NCBI RefSeq assembly: GCF_004768545.1
Contig: NZ_CP038635.1
Coordinates: 2,728,001-2,792,000, forward strand
Direction of reading: 5' to 3'
Origin: Cupriavidus oxalaticus
GTDB lineage: Bacteria; Pseudomonadota; Gammaproteobacteria; Burkholderiales; Burkholderiaceae
Length of the DNA stretch: 64,000 nucleotides
The notes under the pieces were generated by a model, which worked only from the letters and a program-made list of their open reading frames with translations, had not been told where the DNA came from and made no database searches. The position numbers and the translations under genes were made by a program. Every line of letters starts with the position of its first letter. Within the stretch, counting starts at the first letter, position 1. Of the stretch, positions 8,935 to 18,019 are shown piece by piece.

Positions 8935-9786
8935 GTGCCCCGCAGTCCTCGCAAGACACCCGTGAAAACACCCGTCGAACCGCACAAGGATGCCGATGCG
9001 CCGCGCTGGAGCCGGCGCAAGGCCGCGCGCCCGCAGGAGCTGGTCGCGGCGGCGCTCGACCTGTTCGTGGAGCGCGGCTACGCGGCCACGCGCCTGGAAG
9101 ACGTGGCGGCGGCCGCCGGGGTGTCCAAGGGCACGGTCTACCTGTACTTCGCCAACAAGGAAGAACTGTTCAAGTCCGTGGTGCGTGAGAACCTGGTCCC
9201 GGCCCTGTCGCGCGGCACCGAGCTGGTCGACCGCTACGAGGGCAGCACCCCGGAACTGCTGCGCGAGCTGCTGCGCGGCTGGTGGGGCCTGATCGGCGCC
9301 ACGCGGGTGGCCGGGATCACGAAGCTGATCATGGCCGAGTCGGCCAACTTCCCCGACATCGCCCGCTTCTATAACAAAGAGGTGATGATGCCGGGCGACG
9401 AGCTGTTCGCCAGGGTGCTGGCGCGCGGCGTGGCGCGCGGCGAGTTCCGCCCGGTGCCGGCCAACCCCACCACCACGCTGATCTGCGCCCCGCTGGTGTT
9501 CCTGATGCTGTGGCAGCGCGCGCTGCGCGCCACCTCTGAAAAGGACATCGACCCCGAGGTCTTCCTCGACCATCTGCTCGACACGCTGCTGTTCGGCTTG
9601 ACCACCGGCGAGGCGCGCGAGCGCCCGCTGCCGCCGCAGCAAGGCCCCTACGTGTGGGAGCGCATCCGCGACGAGATGCTGGCGCAAAGCGGCGGGGATA
9701 CGGACGGCGGTGCTGACGGTGCTGACGGCAGTGCGGACGGCGATGCCGCCAACGACCCGGGCACGCGCCCGCGAAAGCCGACATGA
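8935..9786 (+). CDS. TetR/AcrR family transcriptional regulator of the RND efflux operon
   Basis: The helix-turn-helix DNA-binding domain is clear: LVAAALDLFVERGYAATRLEDVAAAAGVSKGTVYLYFANKEEL in pieces, with the recognition helix at VSKGTVYLYFANK. The C-terminal ligand-binding half includes GITKLIMAESANFPDIARFYNKEVM. The protein ends with a Gly/Ala/Asp-rich low-complexity tail. GTG starts at 8935 or 8962 are preferred over the ATG at 8878, because the latter lies within a good promoter; neither GTG has a strong ribosome site. The stop overlaps the start of the adaptor gene (ATGA), so regulator and pump are translationally coupled. It is likely an autoregulating local repressor. The inducer is unknown. 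Confidence 0.88.
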   Translation: MPRSPRKTPVKTPVEPHKDADAPRWSRRKAARPQELVAAALDLFVERGYAATRLEDVAAAAGVSKGTVYLYFANKEELFKSVVRENLVPALSRGTELVDRYEGSTPELLRELLRGWWGLIGATRVAGITKLIMAESANFPDIARFYNKEVMMPGDELFARVLARGVARGEFRPVPANPTTTLICAPLVFLMLWQRALRATSEKDIDPEVFLDHLLDTLLFGLTTGEARERPLPPQQGPYVWERIRDEMLAQSGGDTDGGADGADGSADGDAANDPGTRPRKPT

Positions 9787-10904
9787 CACGAAAGACCCTG
9801 CTCATCGCTGTAGCCTGCGTCATCGTGGTGCTGAGCGCCGTGGCCGCCGTGCGCAAGGCCGGCAGCGCGCGCCAGCCGCAAGCGCCAGTACAAGCCGCCG
9901 CGAACGTGGTGGAGTTCCTGCAGGCCGACCTCTTCAACGTGGGCCGCCAGAACCTGCAGGTGTCGCTGCCGCTGTCGGGCAGCCTGCGCGCGCTGAACCA
10001 GGCATCGGTCAAGGCCAAGGTCTCGGGCGAGGTGCAGCAGGTGCTGGTGCGCGAAGGCGAGCCGGTGCGCGCCGGACAGGTGATCGCGCGCATCGACCCG
10101 ACCGAGTACGAGGCCAGGGTGGCGCAGGCGCGCGGGCAGATGCTGGCCATGCAAGGGCAGTTCCAGAACTCGCGCCAGACCTGGGAGCGCAACCGCGAAC
10201 TGGTCGGCAAGGGCTTTATCTCGAAGACCGCGTTCGACAAGTTCCAGTCCGACCTCGACGTGGCCCGCGCTAATCTCGATGCCGCCCAGGGCGGCCTGGC
10301 GGTGGCGCAGAAGGCGCTGGCCGACACCGTGGTCAAGGCCCCGCTCGACGGCATGGTCGCCGCGCGCGCGGTGCAGCCGGGCGAGAAGGTGTCGCCGGAT
10401 ACGCGCCTGGTCGATGTGGTCGACCTGCGCGTGCTGGAACTGGAGGCGCCGGTGCCGATGGCCGACGTGGCGCGCGCCAGCGCCGGCCAGGCGGTCGAAC
10501 TCGACGTGGAAGGCGCCGGGCGCTTTACCGGCAAGCTAGTGCGGATCAACCCGGCCGTCATGCAGGGCACCCGCAGCATCATGGTCTACGTGCGCGTGGA
10601 GAATGCCAACGCGAAGCTGCGCGCCGGCATGTTCGCGCGCGGCGCGCTGGTGCTGGGGCAGCGGTCCGGCGTGGTGGCGGTGCCGGCCTCGGCCCTGCGC
10701 ATGGAAGGCGAGCGTGCCTTCGTCTATGCCATCGACAAGGACGTGCTGGCCGAGCGCCCGGTGCAGCTGGGCGTGCGCGACGAAGGCAGCGGGATGGTGG
10801 AGATCGTCTCCGGTCTCGACGCCGGCACCGAGATCGTGCGCACCAACCTCGGCACGCTGCGCAGCGGCAGCCAGGTGCGGCGCGTGAATGACGTGAAAGC
10901 GTGA
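9783..10904 (+). CDS. RND efflux periplasmic adaptor (membrane fusion protein)
   Basis: Membrane-fusion subunit of 373 residues that bridges the inner-membrane RND pump to a TolC-type channel. An N-terminal membrane anchor (residues 5-22) is followed by the lipoyl half-motif region GSLRALNQASVKAKVSGEVQQVLVREGEPVRAGQVIARID in pieces, then an alpha-helical hairpin with QARGQMLAMQGQFQNSRQTWERN, the second lipoyl half VVKAPLDGMVAARAVQPGEKV, and a beta-barrel domain. There is no lipobox cysteine, so it is anchored by the helix. The ATG overlaps the tetR stop, and the RND gene starts 36 bases downstream. Substrates cannot be told from the sequence. Confidence 0.93.
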   Translation: MTRKTLLIAVACVIVVLSAVAAVRKAGSARQPQAPVQAAANVVEFLQADLFNVGRQNLQVSLPLSGSLRALNQASVKAKVSGEVQQVLVREGEPVRAGQVIARIDPTEYEARVAQARGQMLAMQGQFQNSRQTWERNRELVGKGFISKTAFDKFQSDLDVARANLDAAQGGLAVAQKALADTVVKAPLDGMVAARAVQPGEKVSPDTRLVDVVDLRVLELEAPVPMADVARASAGQAVELDVEGAGRFTGKLVRINPAVMQGTRSIMVYVRVENANAKLRAGMFARGALVLGQRSGVVAVPASALRMEGERAFVYAIDKDVLAERPVQLGVRDEGSGMVEIVSGLDAGTEIVRTNLGTLRSGSQVRRVNDVKA

Positions 10905-10940
10905 AGGCCTGACGCTTAGCCACGAACCGGAACGCGCCCC

Positions 10941-13900
10941 ATGTGGTTCACTCGCCTGTCCATCCGCAACCCGGTGCTGGCCACCATGATGATGATGGCC
11001 TTCATCGTGGTCGGGCTGTTCTCCTACCAGCGCCTGCCGGTCGACCAGTTCCCCGATATCACCTTCCCGGTGGTGGTGGTACAGACCGAATACCCGGGCG
11101 CCGCGCCGGAATCGGTGGAATCCGACGTCACGCGCAAGGTCGAGGAGATCGTCAACACCATCTCCGGCATCGACGAGATCTTCTCGCACTCGTACCAGGG
11201 CACCTCGGTCGTCGTCATCAAGTTCGACCTCAGCGTCGATGTCGGCCAGGCCGCGCAGGATGTGCGCGACAAGATCGCGCTGATCCGGCCGCAGTTCCGC
11301 GACGAGGTCAAGGATCCGCGCGTGCTGCGCTACGACCCGTCCGACGCGCCGATCTTCTACCTGTCGGTGTCCAATGCCCCGGGCGCCAACCGCAGCCAGC
11401 GCGAGCTGACCACCATCGCAGACCAGATCGTGCGCAAGCGGCTGGAAACGGTGCGCGGCGTGGGTGCGATCAATCTCGTCGGCGGCACCAAGCGCGAGGT
11501 CGAGATCCGCATCCGTCCCGCGCAGCTGGAAGCGCTGGGTATCGGCGTCGACCAGGTAATGAATGCGATCCGCAACGAGAACCAGGAGCTGCCCGCGGGC
11601 GAGTTGCGGTCCTCGTCCACCGAGACCGTGGTGCAGATCAAGGGCCGCGTGCCCACGCCCGACGCCTTCCGCAAGATCATCGTGGCGCGCCGCGCCGGCC
11701 AGCCGGTCACGCTGGGCGAGATCGCCGACGTGCGCGACGGGCAGGAAGAACAGGAAAGCCTGGCGCTGCTCGATGGCAAGCGCGCCCTCTTCCTGTCGGT
11801 GGTGAAGGCGCAGGGCCAGAACACCGTCGATACCGTCGACGGCCTGGTGCGCATGACCGATGAGGTGCGCAAGCTGGTGCCTGCGGGCGTGCAGCTCAAC
11901 GTGGTCAACGACACCGCGCGCGGCATCCGCAGCAGCGTGAAGGAGGTGCGCTCCACGCTGCTGGAAGGCGCGTTCCTGACGGTGGCCATCGTGTTCCTGT
12001 TCCTCGGCTCTTGGCGCAGCACGGTCATCACCGGCCTGACGCTGCCGATCGCGCTGATCGGCACTTTCGGCGTGATGTACATGTGCGGCTTCACGCTCAA
12101 CGTGATCACGCTGATGGCGCTGTCGCTGTGCGTGGGCCTGCTGATCGACGATGCCATCGTGGTGCGCGAGAACATCGTGCGCCACAACCTGATGGGCAAG
12201 GACCACCGCAGCGCGGCGCTGGACGGCACCAACGAGATCGGGCTGGCGGTGCTGGCCACCACCTTCTCGATCGTGGCGGTGTTCCTGCCGGTGGGCTTCA
12301 TGGGCGGGATCATCGGGCGCTTCTTCCACCAGTTCGGCATTACGGTGGTGGCTGCCGTGCTGATCTCGATGTTCGTCTCGTTCACGCTGGACCCGATGCT
12401 GTCGTCGGTCTGGCACGATCCCGACCTGCACGGCACCGGCAACAAGAAGAGCTGGTACGGACGCACCATCGGCCGGATGCTGGACTGGTTCTCGGCGCGC
12501 ATGGACCGGCTTGGCGACGGCTATGCCGCGATGCTGGGCTGGGCGCTGAAGCACCGGATGGCAACCGCGATCATCGCGGCGGTGACGTTCTTCGGCAGCT
12601 TTGCGCTGGTGCCGCTGATCGGCACGGAATTCGTGCCCAACGAGGACCTGGGCGAGACGCAGGTCGGGTTCACCACGCCGGTGGGCACGTCGATCGAAGT
12701 CACCGAGGCCAAGGTGCGGCAGGTGGAAACCGCGCTGAAATCCTTCCCGGAAGTCGCCTACACCTACGCCACCATCAACTCGGGCAACGCCTCGGGCCGC
12801 AACAACGCGATGGTCTCGGTGCGCCTGACCGAGCGGCGCGCACGCAAGCTCTCGACCGCGCAGCTCAACCCGCTGATCCGCGAGCGGCTGGCCGGCATCG
12901 CGGGCATCACGCTGACCATGGTCGGCATGCCCGACGGCGCCGGTGGCCAGAAGGCGATCCAGGTTTCGATCCAGGGCGACGACCTCAACGAGCTGCGCCG
13001 GCTGTCGCAGGAAGCCGGCAAGCGCATGCGGGCGATCCCCGGCCTGGCCGACCTGGATTCGAGCATGAAGGACGACCGTCCCACCATCGAGATCCGCATC
13101 CGCCGCGAACTGGCCTCGGACCTGGGCGTGGGCGTGGCGCAGATCGGCAACGCCCTGCGCCCGCTGCTGGCGGGCGATGCCATCAGCTCGTGGCGCGCGC
13201 CCGATGACGAGAACTACGACGTGCGCGTGCGCCTGCCCCGGGACGCCCGCACCGGCATGGCCGACCTGAGCGCGCTGATGATCGCCAGCAGCCAGGCCAA
13301 CGCCGACGGCTCGCCGAAGATGGTGCCGCTGCGCCAGATCGCCGAGCTGGTGCCGACCACCGGCGCCAACCAGATCAGCCGGCGCGACCTGAACCGCGAG
13401 GTCGAGCTGACCGCCAACGTCGCCGGGCGCTCGGCCGGCGAAGTGGCGCGCGACGTCAAGGCCACGCTGGACGGCATGAACTGGCCGGCGGGCTACAAGT
13501 ACCGTTTCGGCGGCTCGACCAAGTCGATGAACGAGTCCTTCGGCTACGCCGTGTCGGCGCTGGCGCTGGCGGTGATCTTCATCTACATGATCCTGGCGTC
13601 GCAGTTCGCCAGCTTCTTCCAGCCGATCGCGATCATGACCTCGCTGCCGCTCACGCTGGTCGGCGTGTTCGCGGCACTGCTGCTGTTCCGCTCGACGCTG
13701 AATATGTTCTCGATCATCGGCTTCATCATGCTGATGGGGCTGGTGACCAAGAATGCGATCTTGCTGGTGGACTTTGCCAACCAGGCGCGGCAGGGTCACG
13801 TCGATGGAACTGACGGCAGCGAGGGCCGCCAGCCGTTGTCGCGCGAGGCCGCGCTGGTGGAAGCGGCGCGCGTGCGCCTGCGCCCGATCCTGATGACCAC

Positions 13901-14186
13901 GCTGGCGATGATCTTCGGCATGGTGCCGCTGGCCTTCAGCCTGGGCGAAGGCGCCGAGCAGCGCGCGCCGATGGGCCAGACGGTGATCGGCGGGATCATT
14001 ACCTCGTCGATCCTGACGCTGGTGGTGGTGCCTGTGATCTATACGTATCTTGATGATTTCGGGGCGTGGTTGCGCCGGCTGTGGCAAGGCAAGGCAGCCG
14101 CGCCGTCACCAAGCCACGCCGCGGCCGCGCCCGCCCGTCCGGCCACGCAGGAATTGCCGGGGCCCACGGAGGCCAGCGCGGAATGA
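10941..14186 (+). CDS. RND efflux pump inner-membrane permease (HAE1/AcrB-like)
   Basis: Proton-driven trimeric exporter of 1081 residues with the twelve-helix RND layout and two large periplasmic loops. The N-terminus MWFTRLSIRNPVLATMMM is typical. The TM4 proton-relay aspartates are in LCVGLLIDDAIVVREN, and the partner lysine in TM10 is in LMGLVTKNAILLVDFANQ. The C-terminal 35 residues are an Ala/Pro-rich tail. The gene follows the adaptor in one operon. Its closest functional types are multidrug or solvent exporters (HAE1) rather than metal pumps, since the Asp-Asp relay is of the HAE type. The TolC-type partner lies three genes downstream. Confidence 0.94.
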   Translation: MWFTRLSIRNPVLATMMMMAFIVVGLFSYQRLPVDQFPDITFPVVVVQTEYPGAAPESVESDVTRKVEEIVNTISGIDEIFSHSYQGTSVVVIKFDLSVDVGQAAQDVRDKIALIRPQFRDEVKDPRVLRYDPSDAPIFYLSVSNAPGANRSQRELTTIADQIVRKRLETVRGVGAINLVGGTKREVEIRIRPAQLEALGIGVDQVMNAIRNENQELPAGELRSSSTETVVQIKGRVPTPDAFRKIIVARRAGQPVTLGEIADVRDGQEEQESLALLDGKRALFLSVVKAQGQNTVDTVDGLVRMTDEVRKLVPAGVQLNVVNDTARGIRSSVKEVRSTLLEGAFLTVAIVFLFLGSWRSTVITGLTLPIALIGTFGVMYMCGFTLNVITLMALSLCVGLLIDDAIVVRENIVRHNLMGKDHRSAALDGTNEIGLAVLATTFSIVAVFLPVGFMGGIIGRFFHQFGITVVAAVLISMFVSFTLDPMLSSVWHDPDLHGTGNKKSWYGRTIGRMLDWFSARMDRLGDGYAAMLGWALKHRMATAIIAAVTFFGSFALVPLIGTEFVPNEDLGETQVGFTTPVGTSIEVTEAKVRQVETALKSFPEVAYTYATINSGNASGRNNAMVSVRLTERRARKLSTAQLNPLIRERLAGIAGITLTMVGMPDGAGGQKAIQVSIQGDDLNELRRLSQEAGKRMRAIPGLADLDSSMKDDRPTIEIRIRRELASDLGVGVAQIGNALRPLLAGDAISSWRAPDDENYDVRVRLPRDARTGMADLSALMIASSQANADGSPKMVPLRQIAELVPTTGANQISRRDLNREVELTANVAGRSAGEVARDVKATLDGMNWPAGYKYRFGGSTKSMNESFGYAVSALALAVIFIYMILASQFASFFQPIAIMTSLPLTLVGVFAALLLFRSTLNMFSIIGFIMLMGLVTKNAILLVDFANQARQGHVDGTDGSEGRQPLSREAALVEAARVRLRPILMTTLAMIFGMVPLAFSLGEGAEQRAPMGQTVIGGIITSSILTLVVVPVIYTYLDDFGAWLRRLWQGKAAAPSPSHAAAAPARPATQELPGPTEASAE

Positions 14187-14300
14187 ACCCGACGGCGCCC
14201 GCAAGGTTAAAATAGCGGGTTAGACAAGACTGTCCGGCCGTGGGCACCGCGCGGCCGGCGCACAGAACGACAGCGGTTGGCCTTGGTAAGGAATGGCAAG

Positions 14301-14954
14301 ATGGATCTCGAAAAAGCCCGATTCAACATGATCGAACAGCAAATCCGCCCGTGGGACGTGCTGGACCAGGAAATCCTGGACCTGCTGGCGGTGGTCAAGC
14401 GGGAGCAGTTCGTCCCGGCCGCGTACGCCTCGCTGGCGTTCGTCGACATGGAGATCCCGCTGCCCGCCGGGCAGAATATGCTGCCGCCGCGGGTCGAAGC
14501 CCGCATCCTGCAGGACCTGGCCGTGCGCAAGCATGAAAACGTGCTGGAAATCGGCGCCGGCTCCGGCTACATGGCCGCCCTGCTGGCCAACCGCGCGCGC
14601 CATGTGCTGACCGTGGACATCGTGCCCGAGCTGGTCGAGCTGGCCCGCACCAACCTGGCCAACGCCGGCATCACCAACGTCGATGTCGCCGAAGGCAATG
14701 CCGCCGACGGCTGGGCCGCCGCGGCGCCGTACGATGTGATCTGCATCTCCGGCTCGCTGCCGGCTCTGCCGCAGTCGATCCTGTCGCAGGTCAAGGTGGG
14801 CGGCCGCATCGCCGCCATCGTGGGCGAACTGCCGGTGATGGAAGCGCGCCTGATCACGCGCGTGTCCGAAACCGAGTACCAGGTCGTCAACCTGTTCGAG
14901 ACCGCGGTCAAGCCCCTGCAGGGCGCGGCCCGTCCGTCGCAGTTCCAGTTCTGA
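14301..14954 (+). CDS. PCMT-like SAM-dependent methyltransferase
   Basis: Class I methyltransferase of the protein-L-isoaspartate O-methyltransferase (PCMT) family, 217 residues. The Rossmann motif VLEIGAGSGYMAALLA lies near residues 83-98, with the acidic residue in VLTVDIVPELVELA. In true PCMTs a conserved loop (SQP-type) just before motif I binds the isoaspartyl substrate; here that stretch reads NMLPPRVEA, so repair of isoaspartate is doubtful. The ATG at 14301 follows an AAGGA ribosome site; a TTG eight codons upstream is less likely. It is followed 13 bases later by the rhodanese gene and then by a TolC-type gene on the same strand. The substrate is unknown. Confidence 0.88.
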   Translation: MDLEKARFNMIEQQIRPWDVLDQEILDLLAVVKREQFVPAAYASLAFVDMEIPLPAGQNMLPPRVEARILQDLAVRKHENVLEIGAGSGYMAALLANRARHVLTVDIVPELVELARTNLANAGITNVDVAEGNAADGWAAAAPYDVICISGSLPALPQSILSQVKVGGRIAAIVGELPVMEARLITRVSETEYQVVNLFETAVKPLQGAARPSQFQF

Positions 14955-14967
14955 GGACGGTTTCATC

Positions 14968-15291
14968 ATGCAGGTAATCAAGCCGACCGAACTGGCCCAG
15001 TGGCTGGCCGATGCCAGCCGCGCCAGGCCGGTCCTGCTGGACGTGCGTGAAGGCTGGGAAGTGCAGACCTGCGCCATGCCCGGCATCACCCATATCCCCA
15101 TGCGCGACATCCCGGCGCGCGCCGCCGAACTGGACGAGGACGCAGACATCGTCTGCATCTGCCACCACGGCATGCGCAGCATGCAGGTGGCGGCGTTCCT
15201 GGAGCGCCAGGGCTACGCCAGGGTCTACAACCTGACCGGCGGCGTCGACGCCTGGGCCAGCGAAGTGGATCCGGCGATGCCGAAGTACTGA
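14968..15291 (+). CDS. Single-domain rhodanese-like sulfurtransferase
   Basis: A 107-residue protein with one rhodanese domain. The active-site loop is CHHGMRS with the catalytic cysteine near residue 69, and the closing element NLTGGVDAWASEVDP is characteristic. Such proteins carry persulfide sulfur from thiosulfate or protein donors to acceptors. It is cytoplasmic, with no signal peptide. It is placed between the PCMT-like gene and the TolC-type gene and probably shares their transcript. The acceptor is not known. Confidence 0.9.
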   Translation: MQVIKPTELAQWLADASRARPVLLDVREGWEVQTCAMPGITHIPMRDIPARAAELDEDADIVCICHHGMRSMQVAAFLERQGYARVYNLTGGVDAWASEVDPAMPKY

Positions 15292-15405
15292 AGCGAGGCA
15301 CGGCCTGGCCGCGCGGGCCGGCCGCTTTCGTTCGCGCCGCAAGCAGCATTCCGAAGAAGAAACAACCACAGGCCGCGGCCCCGCGCCCGGCAAACTGGAG
15401 CTGTC

Positions 15406-16911
15406 ATGAAGTTTGCGCCCAACGCCCTGCCCGGAGCGATCCGGACACGCCTGGCGATCGCGGCTACCCTGCTCGCCCCGCTGCTTGCCATGCTGCCCGC
15501 GGCACCGGCAGGCGCGGCCGACCTGCTGCAGGTCTATCGCGATGCGCAATCCAATGACGCCCAGTTCGCCAGCGCCCGCTCGCAACTGCTCGCCACGCGC
15601 GAGCGGCTGCCGCAAGGCCGCGCCGGACTGCTGCCGCAGGTCGTCGGCACCGCCGGCGCCAACCGCACCAAGCTCGACCAGACTGCCTCGCTGCCGATCG
15701 GCGGCTCGCCCAGCGCCTCGGGCACGCGTTTCTTCAACAACAACAACTGGCAGTTGCAGCTGAGCCAGCCGCTGTTCCGCTGGGACCGCTGGGAAACCTA
15801 CAAGCAGGGCGAACTGGCCGCGCTGGCCGGTGAAGTCACCTTCCACCAGGCCGAGCTCGACCTGATCACGCGCAGCGCGCAGGCCTACTTCGACGTGCTC
15901 GCCGCGCAGGACAACCTGTACCTGGCGCGCGCGCAGAAAAAGGCCATCGGCGAGCAGCTGGAACAGGCCAAGCGCAACTTCGAGGTCGGCACCGCCACCA
16001 TCGTCGACGCCAACGACGCGCAGGCGCGCTTCGACCTGGCCACCTCGACCGAGATCGCCTCGCAAAACGACCTGGAAATCCGGCGCGCCACCTTGCAGCA
16101 GATCACCGGCAAGCCGGTCGACGAACTGATGGGCCTGCGCTCCGAGGCGTTGATTCCCGGACCGCAACCGCCGGACGTGAACGCCTGGGCAGCGCAGGCC
16201 GAAACCAGCAACCCGCAGGTCAACCTGGCCGGCTACAACCTGGAAACCGCGCAGCGCGAGACCAACAAGGCCAAGGCCGGGCACCTGCCCTCGGTCGACC
16301 TGGTGGCGTCGTACGGCTTCAACAACCAGACCGGCAGCGCCACGCAGGTCATCTCGACCCACTACAACGCGTCGCAGATCGGCGTGCAGCTGACCATGCC
16401 GATCTTCTCCGGCGGCCAGATCCAGTCGCGCGTGCGCGAGACCATCGCGCTGGCGGACAAGGCCGCGAGCGACCTCGAATTCGCGCGCCGCACGGCGGCG
16501 CAGACGGCGCGGCAGACCTACTCCGGCGTCTCCAACGGGCTGGCGCAGGTCAAGGCGCTGGAGGCTGCGGAGCGTTCGGCGCAGAGCGCGGTGGAATCGA
16601 ACCAGCTCGGCTATGAGGTCGGCGTGCGCATCAATATCGATGTGCTGAACGCCGAGGCGCAGCTGTTCTCCACGCGGCGCGACCTGGCCAAGGCGCGCTA
16701 TGACACCATCATGAACGGCTTGCGGCTGAAGGCGTCGACCGGCGTGCTGCAGGAAGAGGATGTGGTGCAGATCAATACGCTGCTGACTTCGGTGCCGGGG
16801 TCGATGTACAAGCTGCCGGTGCCGGGGCAGGCTGGCGGCAAGGCGGCGGCAAAGGCTGCCACCGCGGATCGCCGCGGTGTGCGGCGCGATGGCGGGACGC
16901 CGCGCTCCTGA
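15406..16911 (+). CDS. tolC: TolC family outer-membrane efflux channel
   Basis: A 501-residue exported protein. A signal peptide (residues 1 to about 35) ends near APAGAADLLQVYRDA. Two repeated long-helix halves follow, each opening with the QVYRDAQSNDAQFASARSQL or VNLAGYNLETAQRETNKAK type of segment, as in TolC trimers whose helices form the periplasmic tunnel. The beta-barrel strand LQLSQPLFRWDRW is seen in the first half. A GGAG ribosome site lies just upstream. It is the probable outer-membrane partner of the RND pump encoded 1.2 kb upstream, although TolC proteins often serve several pumps. A rho-independent terminator follows. Confidence 0.93.
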   Translation: MKFAPNALPGAIRTRLAIAATLLAPLLAMLPAAPAGAADLLQVYRDAQSNDAQFASARSQLLATRERLPQGRAGLLPQVVGTAGANRTKLDQTASLPIGGSPSASGTRFFNNNNWQLQLSQPLFRWDRWETYKQGELAALAGEVTFHQAELDLITRSAQAYFDVLAAQDNLYLARAQKKAIGEQLEQAKRNFEVGTATIVDANDAQARFDLATSTEIASQNDLEIRRATLQQITGKPVDELMGLRSEALIPGPQPPDVNAWAAQAETSNPQVNLAGYNLETAQRETNKAKAGHLPSVDLVASYGFNNQTGSATQVISTHYNASQIGVQLTMPIFSGGQIQSRVRETIALADKAASDLEFARRTAAQTARQTYSGVSNGLAQVKALEAAERSAQSAVESNQLGYEVGVRINIDVLNAEAQLFSTRRDLAKARYDTIMNGLRLKASTGVLQEEDVVQINTLLTSVPGSMYKLPVPGQAGGKAAAKAATADRRGVRRDGGTPRS

Positions 16912-16932
16912 TCCCACTGACACGATGCAAAC

Positions 16933-16956
16933 GGGCCGCAACTGCGGCCCTTTTTT
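16933..16956 (+). terminator. Rho-independent terminator after tolC
   Basis: GGGCCGC-AACT-GCGGCCC is followed by six T. It closes the plus-strand efflux block. Confidence 0.85.
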
Positions 16957-16980
16957 CCTTGGTGATGCCGGAGATGCGCT

Positions 16981-17022
16981 GGTTTGCTCCCCTCTCCCGC
17001 ACGCGGTAGAGGGGAGCAAACC
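16981..17022. repeat. Long palindromic element, copy 1
   Basis: The arms GGTTTGCTCCCCTCT (16981-16995) and AGAGGGGAGCAAACC (17008-17022) are perfect inverted repeats around a 12-base centre. The same core occurs at 61908-61947. Both copies lie between converging gene ends, here tolC and the META lipoprotein gene. It is REP-like or acts as a two-way transcription stop. Confidence 0.85.
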
Positions 17023-17027
17023 AGCAG

Positions 17028-17858
17028 CTATTGCGCCCGCGTCCGCGACTCCACCTTCAGCAACTCCCACCGTATCGACGACGCATCGGCCGGCGGGTTC
17101 GGCACCTGGTATTCGCGCACGCGCAGCTTGTACGCCACCCCCTGCTCGAAATCCAGCCCTTCGATCGGCCCGTACCAGAGCTGCCACGGCGCGTCCGGCG
17201 ACTCGCGCCAGCGATAGCACATCATCTTGCCGACGCCCGAACATTCCACGCGCTGCGAATCGATATAAACGATCTTCTCCACGCCACCCGCCGCGGCACT
17301 CGCGCCGCGCCTGCCCACGCCTTCGCGCTCGGCAAACTGCAGCAGGTCGCCGCTGGCGGTTTTCCAGACAATCTGCCGCCCGGTGCTGGCCGCCGACGGC
17401 TGCGTGCCGACGGTGGTGAACGATGCCTGCATCGCCTTGAGCAACGCCGACTCCAGTTCCATGCGCGGTGGCGGGCAAGCCATGCGCGTGCCAGCCACGC
17501 GGTCAAAGCGCACCCCGGTGTCGGTCTTGCCATAGCTGCCAGTAAAGCGGTTGCAGCCGCTGGTGCCGCTGACCGTGCCCTGCGCGGCATCGATGCCATC
17601 GCTGAACTCGAAGATGATGGGCTCGCCGTTGTCGCCATGCGGGATGTCGCGCAGCGTGCCGTCGGCCAGCTGCCAGCGCACCAGTTCCCAACGGCTGGGA
17701 CCGGACGGCTGCGCCTGGTTGAGATTGGCGCCGGCGCTGGGCAGCCCTGGTGCCGGCGCGGTGGTGCAGGCGGCGAGTGTGGCGGCTGCGGTGGCAAGCG
17801 CAATGGCCGCGCTGCGCAGGCCGATGCTCCGGCAGGTGCCGCGAAGGGGTGTCTGCAT
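17028..17858 (-). CDS. META-domain (HslJ-like) lipoprotein with a DUF4377-like C-terminus
   Basis: A 276-residue lipoprotein. The signal peptide runs to the lipobox LAAC after a hydrophobic Ala-rich segment. A META/HslJ-type domain follows, with PSRWELVRWQLADG, FSDGIDAAQGTVSGTSGCNRFTG in pieces and MACPPPRMELE. The C-terminal part, with PWQLWYGPIEGLDFEQGVAYKLRVREYQVPNPP in pieces, looks like the DUF4377 domain. META proteins are linked to envelope stress and novobiocin or heat resistance in E. coli (HslJ); the role here is unknown. The ATG at 17858 follows an AGGAG ribosome site; the frame is open 20 codons further upstream, but that part lacks signal-peptide character. Confidence 0.87.
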   Translation of the reverse strand: MQTPLRGTCRSIGLRSAAIALATAAATLAACTTAPAPGLPSAGANLNQAQPSGPSRWELVRWQLADGTLRDIPHGDNGEPIIFEFSDGIDAAQGTVSGTSGCNRFTGSYGKTDTGVRFDRVAGTRMACPPPRMELESALLKAMQASFTTVGTQPSAASTGRQIVWKTASGDLLQFAEREGVGRRGASAAAGGVEKIVYIDSQRVECSGVGKMMCYRWRESPDAPWQLWYGPIEGLDFEQGVAYKLRVREYQVPNPPADASSIRWELLKVESRTRAQ

Positions 17859-18019
17859 CTCAGTAAGCTCCTGTAACTTGGGCGGGAACGCCGCTGTGCA
17901 AGCGATTGACGATCGCATGGCAGCGTCCGCGCTTCATGCTGGCTTAGAGCGTGGCGGATTCATGCAAGTTTCAGCATTGCCGGCTGCACAATGCTGCCGT
18001 CTAGTGTAACGTGCGCCCC

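Noticed and set aside
10536..14087. A very long open frame antisense to the RND pump gene
   Set aside because: Its product is His/Asp/Arg-rich and has no domain; it is a by-product of GC-rich codon use in the real gene, whose motifs are clear.
14908..17478. A long open frame antisense to the rhodanese and tolC genes
   Set aside because: It spans several unrelated genes and shows no protein family features; it is a shadow of the plus-strand genes.
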